From: Rhizobiaceae bacterium UBA1291
GTDB lineage: Bacteria; Pseudomonadota; Alphaproteobacteria; Rhizobiales; Rhizobiaceae
DNA length: 5,031 nt
Assembly (NCBI GenBank): GCA_002307905.1
Contig: DBUL01000261.1
Location: forward strand, 15,704 to 20,734
Direction: 5' to 3'
Positions 1-5,031 of the stretch are shown one piece after another; position 1 is the first letter of the stretch; each line of letters starts with the position of its first letter. A model generated the notes under the pieces. It did no database searches and was not told the DNA's origin. It saw only the letters and a program-made list of their open reading frames with translations. A program made the translations under genes and the position numbers.

Positions 1-1610
1 CGCTGCCCCGCCGGATCGGCCTGCGCACGATTGCCCTCATCACAGACCCGGACGAGGCCGGCTCGCGCTTCGCCTTCAAGGTCAACGGCCGCGAGATCTT
101 CTGCCGCGGCGCCAACTGGATCCCGGCCGACGCGCTCTTTTCCCGCACCAGCCCGGAAAAGACCGAGGACCTGCTGCAGTCGGCGGTCGCCGCCCACATG
201 AACATGATCCGCGTCTGGGGCGGCGGCTTCTACGAGCAGGACTATTTCTACGACCTCTGCGACCGCCTCGGCCTGATGGTCTGGCAGGACTTCATGTTCG
301 CCTGCAATCTCTATCCCTGCACCGATGATTTCCTGTCGAACGTCTCCCAGGAAGTCGACTATCAGGTCCGCCGCCTGTCGTCCCATCCGTCGATCGCACT
401 GTGGTGCGGCGACAATGAACTGGTCGGTGCGCTCACCTGGTTCAAGGAGAGCCGCGACAACCGCGATCGCTACCTCGTCGCCTATGATCGCCTGAACCGG
501 GTGATCGAGCAGGGGGTCAAGAAAGCCTATCCTCAGGGTATCTGGTGGCCGTCGAGCCCGGCCTCGGGCTATCTCGACTATGGCGACGCCTGGCATGCCG
601 ACGGCTCCGGCGACATGCACTACTGGTCGGTCTGGCACGAGAATAAGAGTTTCGCTAATTACCGAACTATCAAACCGCGCTTCTGCTCGGAATTCGGCTT
701 CCAGTCCTACACCTCGATGCCGGTCATCGAGACCTTCGCCGACAGCGGCGACATGAACATCGCCTCGCCGGTGATCGAGCTGCATCAGAAGAATGCCGGC
801 GGCAACGAGCGGATCGCCGGCACGATGTTCCGCTATTTCCGCTTCCCCAAGGATTTTGCCAATTTCGTCTATCTCAGCCAGATCCAGCAGGGCCTGGCGA
901 TCGGCACGGCGGTCGACTACTGGCGGTCGCTGAAACCCCATTGCATGGGCACGCTCTACTGGCAGCTCAACGATACCTGGCCGGTTGCCTCCTGGTCGGG
1001 CCTCGACTATGGCGGCAGCTGGAAGGCGCTGCACTACATGGCGCGGCGCTTCTTCCAGCCGGTCAATGTCGTCGCCATCCCGAGCGAGGATGGGACCAGC
1101 ATCGCCTTTTTCATGGTCAACGATACGCTGGAGGAGCTGACCGTCGACATGAACCTCTTTGCCGTCACCCTCGACGGCGAGCGCCTGCCCATCCGCACCG
1201 CCACCGGCACATGCCCGCCCGACCGCTCCGCTCCGCTCCTGACCCTCGACGAGACGGACATCCCGGTCGATGCGCTGCTCGCGTGGAGCTTCATCGCCTC
1301 CAACGGCATGAGCGGCGAGGGGCACCTGGCGCTTCAGCCCTACAAGGCCCTGGAACTCCAGCCCTCCGGCCTGGAGACGAGCGTCGCTCCGCTCGCCGAC
1401 GGACGGTTCGAGATCGCGGTCAGCGCCACCGGCCTCGCGCTCTTCGTCATGCTCGAGGCCGATTGTCCGGGTCGGTTCGCGGACAACGCCTTCGATCTTC
1501 ATGCCGGCATGAGCCGCCGAGTCACCTTTACCCCGACCACGCCCCTGGGGGACGGCCAGGCGCCGCAGTTTCGAACCTACGATTTCCAAAGCTGCCAGCA
1601 ACTCGGCTGA
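1..1610 (+). CDS. Beta-mannosidase, glycoside hydrolase family 2 (5'-truncated by window edge)
   Basis: Retaining exo-beta-mannosidase that removes terminal beta-D-mannose from mannobiose, manno-oligosaccharides or other beta-mannosides; probably cytoplasmic, but the N-terminus is not visible. The frame is open from base 3, giving 535 residues to the TGA at 1608-1610. Relatives are about 820 residues (from memory), so roughly 280 N-terminal residues, the sugar-binding and first Ig-like domains, lie outside the window. The visible part starts at the end of the Ig-like domain and enters the TIM barrel at the motif FCRGANWIPADAL. It continues with NMIRVWGGGFYE and the acid/base motif WCGDNE (Glu codon 417-419). 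Next come GDMHYWSVWH, the nucleophile motif SEFGFQS (Glu codon 690-692) and LYWQLNDTWPVASWS. Both catalytic glutamates are therefore present. The last 180 or so residues form the less conserved C-terminal beta-sandwich region. It is probably the upstream member of an operon with the next two genes. The internal ATG at 198 is not the start, because conserved sequence precedes it. Confidence 0.95.
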   Translation, partial: LPRRIGLRTIALITDPDEAGSRFAFKVNGREIFCRGANWIPADALFSRTSPEKTEDLLQSAVAAHMNMIRVWGGGFYEQDYFYDLCDRLGLMVWQDFMFACNLYPCTDDFLSNVSQEVDYQVRRLSSHPSIALWCGDNELVGALTWFKESRDNRDRYLVAYDRLNRVIEQGVKKAYPQGIWWPSSPASGYLDYGDAWHADGSGDMHYWSVWHENKSFANYRTIKPRFCSEFGFQSYTSMPVIETFADSGDMNIASPVIELHQKNAGGNERIAGTMFRYFRFPKDFANFVYLSQIQQGLAIGTAVDYWRSLKPHCMGTLYWQLNDTWPVASWSGLDYGGSWKALHYMARRFFQPVNVVAIPSEDGTSIAFFMVNDTLEELTVDMNLFAVTLDGERLPIRTATGTCPPDRSAPLLTLDETDIPVDALLAWSFIASNGMSGEGHLALQPYKALELQPSGLETSVAPLADGRFEIAVSATGLALFVMLEADCPGRFADNAFDLHAGMSRRVTFTPTTPLGDGQAPQFRTYDFQSCQQLG

Positions 1611-1669
1611 GGCGATCGCCTGACGAAGACAGGACGTCACGGCTGACCCGCGCCGAACGTCCGAAAAAC

Positions 1670-1675
1670 AGGAGG
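1670..1675 (+). promoter_or_regulatory. Ribosome binding site of the isomerase gene
   Basis: A perfect AGGAGG lies 9 bases before the ATG at 1685. It fixes that start against the much longer open frame, which reaches back to an ATG at 941 but there overlaps the mannosidase in another frame. The strong site suggests efficient independent initiation after the 74-base gap. Confidence 0.88.
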
Positions 1676-1684
1676 AATAACCCC

Positions 1685-2446
1685 ATGTCCAAATTCGGTT
1701 TCCAGCTCTACAGCGCCCGCAATTTCCAGCCTTTCGTCAATATCTATTTGCTCCTGACGGAAGCCGGATACACCCATGTCGAAGGCTACGGCGCCATGTA
1801 TGCCGCGCTCGATGACGCGGGCCTCAATGCGCTCCGCGCCGATCTCGATCGCAACGGGCTGACCATGCCGACAGGCCACTTCGGTCTCGACCTCCTGGAA
1901 AGCGACCCGACCCGCGCGCTGAAGATCGCCAAGTTGCTCGGCATCGAGGCTGTCTATTGCCCCTATCTACTGCCCGATATGCGCCCGAAGGACGCCAGCA
2001 GCTGGTTCTCCTTCGGCCAGCGCCTGCAGGAAATCGGCAAGCCGCTGCGTGATGCGGGGCTGACCTTCGGCTGGCACAATCACGATTTCGAGTTCGTCAC
2101 GTTGGAGGACGGCTCCACGCCGCAGGAGCAGATCTTTGCCGGCGGCCCTGAGCTGGCCTGGGAGGCCGACATCGCCTGGATCATCCGCGGCGCCGCCGAT
2201 CCCTTCGCCTGGATCGAGAGCTACGGCAAGCGCATTACCGCGGTCCACGTCAAGGACATCGCGCCGGCCGGCACCAATACCGACGAAGACGGCTGGGCCG
2301 ATGTCGGGCAGGGGACCGTGCCGTGGAAGGATCTGATGGCCGCGCTGAAGGCTTACGGCGTGCGCCACTACATCCTCGAACACGACAATCCGAAGGATGT
2401 TGCCCGCCTCATCAAGCGCTCCATCGCCGCCTTTAACACCTACTGA
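1685..2446 (+). CDS. Sugar phosphate isomerase/epimerase (xylose isomerase-like TIM barrel)
   Basis: A 253-residue protein of the sugar phosphate isomerase/epimerase family (IolE / AP-endonuclease-2 fold), a single TIM barrel that usually binds a divalent metal. Family members isomerise, epimerise or dehydrate sugars and keto-polyols, and some act on 3-keto sugars. The start is FGFQLYSAR (residues 4-12), typical of the first barrel strand. Likely metal ligands by analogy with ketose 3-epimerases are Glu136 in GWHNHDFEF, Asp162 in WEADIAW, His188 in VHVKDI and Glu232 in ILEHD. His131 and His133 may contact the substrate, and GWADVGQGTVPW (203-214) is the usual glycine-rich loop. All of these are present, so the enzyme looks intact. 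No signal peptide is seen, so it should be cytoplasmic. It lies 74 bases after the mannosidase and 38 before the oxidoreductase, consistent with one transcript. The exact substrate cannot be read from the sequence; mannose, a keto-sugar or an inositol derivative are all possible. Confidence 0.9.
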   Translation: MSKFGFQLYSARNFQPFVNIYLLLTEAGYTHVEGYGAMYAALDDAGLNALRADLDRNGLTMPTGHFGLDLLESDPTRALKIAKLLGIEAVYCPYLLPDMRPKDASSWFSFGQRLQEIGKPLRDAGLTFGWHNHDFEFVTLEDGSTPQEQIFAGGPELAWEADIAWIIRGAADPFAWIESYGKRITAVHVKDIAPAGTNTDEDGWADVGQGTVPWKDLMAALKAYGVRHYILEHDNPKDVARLIKRSIAAFNTY

Positions 2447-2471
2447 TCCTCCCACGGCATTTCACCCAATC

Positions 2472-2475
2472 AGGA
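2472..2475 (+). promoter_or_regulatory. Weak ribosome binding site of the oxidoreductase gene
   Basis: AGGA lies 9 bases before the ATG at 2485 in the 38-base gap after the isomerase stop. It is weaker than the sites of the flanking genes, so translation may rely partly on ribosomes arriving from upstream. No other plausible start is better placed, because the Rossmann motif begins only 7 residues in. Confidence 0.6.
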
Positions 2476-2484
2476 CACTATTCC

Positions 2485-3618
2485 ATGGCACGCGAACTCG
2501 GCGTCGGCATCATTGGATGCGGCAACATCTCGACCACCTACTTCTCGCTCGCACCCCTCTTCAAGGGGCTCAAGGTGCTGGCCTGTTCCGACCTCAACAT
2601 GAACGCCGCCGAGCTTCGCGCCGAGGAATACGGCGTGAAGGCCCAGACGATCGAAGACCTGCTCGCCAATGACGAGCTGGACATCATCGTCAACCTGACC
2701 ATCCCGGATGCGCATTATGCGGTGTCGAAGCGCATCCTCGAGGCCGGCAAGCACGTCTACTCGGAAAAGCCGCTGGTCCTGAGCCTCGAACAGGGCGAAG
2801 ACCTGCGGCGGATCGCCAGCGGCAAGGGGCTCTCCGTCGGCTGCGCGCCGGACACTTTCCTCGGCGGCGCCCACCAGCTGGCCCGCGCCTTCATCGACAA
2901 GGGCGGCATCGGCCGGATCACCTCGGGCACCTGCCACGTCATGAGCCCCGGCATGGAGATGTGGCATCCGAACCCGGACTTCTTCTTCCTGCCCGGCGGC
3001 GGCCCGATCCTCGATCTCGGCCCCTACTACATCGCCAATCTGATCAACCTCATCGGTCCGGTGAAGCGGGTTGCCGCCTTGACCTCGATGGCCAGTGAGA
3101 CCCGCACCATCACCAGCCAGCCGCGCGCCGGCGAGGTGATCCCGGTCAAGACGCCGACCAACGTCCATGCGCTCCTCGAGTTCCAGAACGGCGCGACGGT
3201 CACGCTCTCGGCCAGCTGGGATGTCTGGTCGCACCGCCACGCCAATATGGAACTCTACGGCACCGAGGGCTCGCTCTACGTGCCCGATCCCAACTTCTTC
3301 GGCGGCCTTGTCGAGGCTTCGGGCCGGAATAAGGACATCGCGCCGCTGGAGAATTGGGACCACCCGTTCGGCATCAATAACCAGGACCATGCCAACGGCC
3401 CGCGCGCCAACTACCGCACCGCCGGCCTCGCCGACATGGCGGTCGCCATCCTCGAAGGTCGCGACGCCCGTTGCTCTCTGGAGCGCGCCCTGCACGGCGT
3501 TGACGTCATGACGGCGATCCTGAAATCCGGCGAGACGGGCGAGTTCGTCACTCTGTCGACCACCTGCACCCAGCCCGCGGCGCTCGGCATCGAGGAGGCG
3601 CAGGCTCTGCTCAGGTAA
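2485..3618 (+). CDS. Gfo/Idh/MocA family NAD(P)-dependent oxidoreductase
   Basis: A 377-residue cytoplasmic dehydrogenase that would oxidise a hydroxyl of a sugar, polyol or glycoside with NAD(P) as hydride carrier. The N-terminal Rossmann domain (about 1-125) has the dinucleotide motif GIIGCGNIS at residues 8-16. Asp36 after the second strand favours NAD over NADP. NLTIP (70-74) with His77, and the family signature SEKP (93-96) with catalytic Lys95, follow. The C-terminal alpha/beta domain carries WHPNPDFFFLPGGGP and then DLGPYY (177-182). Here Asp177 is kept, but the position of the usual catalytic His (D-x3-H) is Tyr181, as in glucose-fructose oxidoreductase. Length and domain order are normal for the family, and no secretion signal is visible. 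It sits 38 bases after the isomerase, a pairing common in sugar catabolic operons. The substrate is unknown; a sugar or glycoside related to mannose or its keto form is the likeliest guess from context. Confidence 0.92.
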   Translation: MARELGVGIIGCGNISTTYFSLAPLFKGLKVLACSDLNMNAAELRAEEYGVKAQTIEDLLANDELDIIVNLTIPDAHYAVSKRILEAGKHVYSEKPLVLSLEQGEDLRRIASGKGLSVGCAPDTFLGGAHQLARAFIDKGGIGRITSGTCHVMSPGMEMWHPNPDFFFLPGGGPILDLGPYYIANLINLIGPVKRVAALTSMASETRTITSQPRAGEVIPVKTPTNVHALLEFQNGATVTLSASWDVWSHRHANMELYGTEGSLYVPDPNFFGGLVEASGRNKDIAPLENWDHPFGINNQDHANGPRANYRTAGLADMAVAILEGRDARCSLERALHGVDVMTAILKSGETGEFVTLSTTCTQPAALGIEEAQALLR

Positions 3619-3710
3619 GTGTACGCTTCGGATTGCAGCGGGCACCGGATCGGGCATGAATGGGCAGGAAAAGACTGCGGCCGCGCCTCGGATCGGTCCA
3701 TCTGCCTTCG

Positions 3711-3785
3711 GCCCCCTCATCCGGTCCTTCGACCCCTCCTCTCCCCACCGGGGAGAGGGTGACGAGTAGCGCCGGGTGAGGGGGC
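3711..3785. repeat. Rhizobial-type intergenic palindromic repeat (nested hairpin)
   Basis: Outer arms GCCCCCTCATCCGG (3711-3724) and CCGGGTGAGGGGGC (3772-3785) pair over 14 bases with a single T:G mismatch, which is a wobble pair in RNA. Nested inside is a perfect 9-base stem, CCTCTCCCC (3738-3746) with GGGGAGAGG (3750-3758), closing a 3-base loop. The layout, a CCCCTCATCCGG arm around a CTCTCCCC/GGGGAGAG hairpin and ending in GGGTGAGGGG, matches from memory the dispersed palindromic elements (RIME-like) found between genes in Rhizobium, Sinorhizobium and relatives. Assignment to a named family is not verified. Lacking a T-run, it is not a standard terminator, though it could slow polymerase or protect the 3' end of the upstream message. 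Confidence 0.75.
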
Positions 3786-3867
3786 GGCAGCCGCGACGGT
3801 CGACAGGTGCGCCGCTGCTGCCGAGGAAGGAGACTGTCGACAAGGGCAGGGCGACGGCCACGAGAGA

Positions 3868-3903
3868 GCCCCGCCCCCTTGTGGGGAGGGGTTGGGGAGG
3901 GGT
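3868..3903. repeat. G-rich intergenic repeat with imperfect hairpin and tandem GGGGAGGGG
   Basis: An imperfect hairpin pairs 3869-3877 (CCCCGCCCC) with 3883-3891 (GGGGAGGGG) around a 5-base loop, with one G/A mismatch. GGGGAGGGG is then repeated directly at 3894-3902 after TT. Read on the other strand, the CCCCTCCCC-AA-CCCCTCCCC string followed by ACAAGGGGG resembles a very common alphaproteobacterial intergenic repeat (from memory). The + strand run 3883-3902 is also a four-tract G-quadruplex motif in the presumed leader of the downstream gene. Confidence 0.7.
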
Positions 3904-3927
3904 AGTTCTTCATCCCCGAATATCATT

Positions 3928-3934
3928 GGAGGAG
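3928..3934 (+). promoter_or_regulatory. Ribosome binding site of the aldo/keto reductase gene
   Basis: GGAGGAG, with its GGAGG core 8 bases before the ATG at 3941, is a strong Shine-Dalgarno sequence. It decides the start against an in-frame ATG at 3776. That extension would translate repeat DNA into an Arg/Pro/Gly-rich leader, which has no place in this protein family. Confidence 0.9.
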
Positions 3935-3940
3935 ACTTTC

Positions 3941-4993
3941 ATGACCTGGCAACCCGCCGAAGACCGCTACGCCCGGATGACCTACAACCGCTGCGGCAAG
4001 AGCGGTCTGAAGCTGCCGGCGATCTCGCTCGGCCTGTGGCACAATTTCGGCGACGACACGCCGCACGCTCTCAAACAGTCGATCGTCCGCAGGGCCTTCG
4101 ACCTCGGCATCACCCATTTCGATCTCGCCAACAATTACGGCCCCCCCGGTGGCAGCGCCGAACTCGCCTTCGGCGAGATCCTCAAGACCGATCTCGCCGG
4201 CTCTCGCGACGAGCTGGTCATCTCGTCCAAGGCGGGCTACGGCATGTGGCCCGGCCCCTATGGCGAATGGGGCAGCCGCAAGTATCTGATCGCATCCTGC
4301 GACCAGAGCCTCAAGCGCCTCGGCCTGGACTACGTCGACATCTTCTATTCGCACCGCTTCGATCCCGACACGCCGCTCGAAGAGACCTGCGGCGCGCTGG
4401 ACCACATCGTCCGGTCGGGCAGGGCGCTCTATGTCGGCCTCTCCTCCTACAATTCGAAGCGCACCCGCGAGGCGGTCGAGATCCTGAAGAGCCTCGGCAC
4501 CCCCTGCCTGATCCACCAGCCGAGCTATTCGATGATCAACCGCTGGATCGAGGAGGACGGCCTGATCGATACGCTGGAAGAGCTCGGCATCGGCTCGATC
4601 GTCTTCTCGCCGCTCGCCCAGGGCATGCTGACCGCCAAGTATCTCGGCGGCATCCCTAAGGAGAGCCGGGCGGCGCAGGACAAGTCGCTCGATCGCGAGT
4701 TCCTCAACGACCGCAACGTCGAGAATATCCGCAAGCTCAACGCCATCGCCGAACGGCGCGGCCAGACGCTGGCCCAGATGGCGCTCGCCTGGGTCCTGCG
4801 CGGCGACCGCATCACCACCGCGCTGATCGGCGCATCCAGGCCGAGCCAGGTCGAGGACTGCGTCAAGGCGCTGGAGCAACGGGATTTTACCGCGGACGAA
4901 CTGGTCGAGATCGACATCTACGCGAAGGATGCCGACATCAACCTCTGGGCCGCCTCGGCCGAACGCAAGGGGCCGGCCCGGAAAAAGAAGTGA
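3941..4993 (+). CDS. mgrA: Aldo/keto reductase, L-glyceraldehyde-3-phosphate reductase type (YghZ/GpR/MgrA-like)
   Basis: A 350-residue cytoplasmic NADPH-dependent reductase with an (alpha/beta)8 barrel. Its closest recognisable relative is E. coli YghZ (GpR, AKR14, about 346 residues), which reduces L-glyceraldehyde 3-phosphate and methylglyoxal. The match starts at the N-terminus (ERY/DRY then M-x-Y-x-x-CGKSGL-x-LPA) and includes SLGLWHNFGDD (29-39), FDLANNYGPP, KAGY-x-MWPGPYG and FYSHR. The catalytic tetrad is Asp61, Tyr66, Lys97 and His138. IGASR (296-300) with Gln303 is the cofactor-phosphate loop. Within it, the usual Asn four residues after the Gln is Cys307 here, a mild departure. The ending ERKGPARKKK is unusually basic. 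The gene lies 322 bases after the oxidoreductase, beyond two repeats, so it may belong to the sugar operon or be a separate unit. It might clear reactive triose or methylglyoxal arising during sugar catabolism, or reduce a sugar intermediate. The symbol rests on similarity, and the true substrate could be another aldehyde or keto-sugar. Confidence 0.9.
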   Translation: MTWQPAEDRYARMTYNRCGKSGLKLPAISLGLWHNFGDDTPHALKQSIVRRAFDLGITHFDLANNYGPPGGSAELAFGEILKTDLAGSRDELVISSKAGYGMWPGPYGEWGSRKYLIASCDQSLKRLGLDYVDIFYSHRFDPDTPLEETCGALDHIVRSGRALYVGLSSYNSKRTREAVEILKSLGTPCLIHQPSYSMINRWIEEDGLIDTLEELGIGSIVFSPLAQGMLTAKYLGGIPKESRAAQDKSLDREFLNDRNVENIRKLNAIAERRGQTLAQMALAWVLRGDRITTALIGASRPSQVEDCVKALEQRDFTADELVEIDIYAKDADINLWAASAERKGPARKKK

Positions 4994-5010
4994 CGCTGGA
5001 ATTCGGGTTT

Positions 5011-5031
5011 ACCCCCTCTGGCCTGCCGGCC
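5011..5031. repeat. Probable start of another intergenic repeat, cut by the window edge
   Basis: Just 17 bases after the aldo/keto reductase stop, the sequence ACCCCCTCTGGCCTGCCGG begins. It resembles, from memory, the opening of a common rhizobial palindromic repeat (CCCCTCTG-x-CCTGCCGG-x-CATCTCCCCC). It contains a short GGCC (5020-5023) / GGCC (5028-5031) stem with a 4-base loop. Only the left part is visible, so the full palindrome cannot be confirmed. Confidence 0.5.

Larger units (their letters stand above)
3619..3940 (+). other. 322-base intergenic spacer made largely of repeat-type sequence
   Basis: No gene is credible here. The first 92 bases (3619-3710) show nothing recognisable and no terminator with a T-run. 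A nested palindrome fills 3711-3785. The middle part holds two 7-base inverted pairs: CGGCAGC at 3785-3791 with GCTGCCG at 3817-3823, and GTCGACA at 3799-3805 with TGTCGAC at 3835-3841. A G-rich tandem element lies at 3868-3903, followed by a short leader with the ribosome binding site of the next gene. No convincing sigma-70 promoter was found, so it is unclear whether the aldo/keto reductase is read from its own promoter or by read-through. Confidence 0.7.

Noticed and set aside
1610..1621. Perfect 12-base palindrome AGGCGATCGCCT overlapping the mannosidase stop codon
   Set aside because: About one such palindrome is expected by chance in a window this size. It has no spacer for a stable RNA hairpin, no T-run, and no second copy that would suggest an operator.
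941..1684. Long upstream extension of the isomerase frame, giving a possible 501-residue protein
   Set aside because: The extension overlaps the mannosidase in another frame and reads as Arg/His/Pro-rich nonsense. A perfect AGGAGG 9 bases before 1685 and the family's usual N-terminus fix the start there.
3738..3760. Rho-independent terminator after the oxidoreductase gene
   Set aside because: The stem is strong, but it is followed by GTGACGAG rather than a run of T. It is better explained as the inner stem of a repeat element.
2470..3861. 463-codon open frame on the - strand opposite the oxidoreductase
   Set aside because: It is a mirror of the oxidoreductase reading frame, as is common in G/C-rich DNA. 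The product is rich in Arg, Gly, Ala and Asp with no recognisable domain, and it runs into the repeat region.
3611..3926. Small - strand open frames over the intergenic repeats (Pro/Ser/Gly-rich products)
   Set aside because: These are typical false genes made by translating palindromic repeats; they show no credible ribosome binding site or protein family.
3898..3926. Possible promoter with TATCAT (3921-3926) as a -10 box
   Set aside because: There is no matching -35 box at 16-18 bases, and a transcript start just after it would fall on the ribosome binding site.
3776..3940. N-terminal extension of the aldo/keto reductase from an ATG-initiated in-frame stretch
   Set aside because: It translates repeat DNA, has no family similarity, and the homologous N-terminus plus a strong ribosome binding site point to 3941.
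3923..4879. 318-codon open frame on the - strand opposite the aldo/keto reductase
   Set aside because: It is a shadow of the well-supported + strand gene; the product is a low-complexity Ala/Gly/Val/Asp/Arg mixture with no motif.

Overview
This high-GC window, with codons strongly biased to G/C in third position, looks like an alphaproteobacterial chromosome or megaplasmid, most likely from the Rhizobiales (Rhizobium, Agrobacterium, Mesorhizobium, Kaistia or a similar genus). The clues are the gene content, which is typical of rhizobial sugar-utilisation loci, and G/C-rich palindromic intergenic repeats of the kind scattered through rhizobial genomes. The genus assignment is inference.

Layout: four protein genes lie on the + strand. 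(1) The C-terminal two thirds of a GH2 beta-mannosidase runs off the left edge and ends at 1610. (2) A sugar phosphate isomerase/epimerase with an IolE/xylose-isomerase-like TIM barrel occupies 1685-2446. (3) A Gfo/Idh/MocA NAD(P)-dependent oxidoreductase occupies 2485-3618. (4) An aldo/keto reductase of the L-glyceraldehyde-3-phosphate/methylglyoxal reductase type (YghZ/GpR/MgrA) occupies 3941-4993. Genes 1-3 are separated by 74 and 38 bases and look like one operon. Gene 4 follows after a 322-base spacer that holds two repeat elements: a nested palindrome (3711-3785) and a G-rich tandem element (3868-3903). The last bases of the window (5011-5031) look like the start of a third repeat.

How the genes may work together: the mannosidase would release mannose from beta-mannosides in the cytoplasm. 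The isomerase, oxidoreductase and aldo/keto reductase would then interconvert, oxidise or reduce the sugar or its breakdown products. No transporter, regulator or kinase is visible here; these would be expected upstream, outside the window. A Gfo/Idh/MocA enzyme next to an isomerase-fold protein also fits an oxidise-then-eliminate (3-keto-glycoside) route, which is a hypothesis only.

No RNA genes, CRISPR arrays, insertion sequences or transposases were seen. The protein genes are ordinary members of known families. The most unusual sequence is the intergenic repeat region, in particular a four-tract G-quadruplex motif in the presumed leader of the aldo/keto reductase gene.
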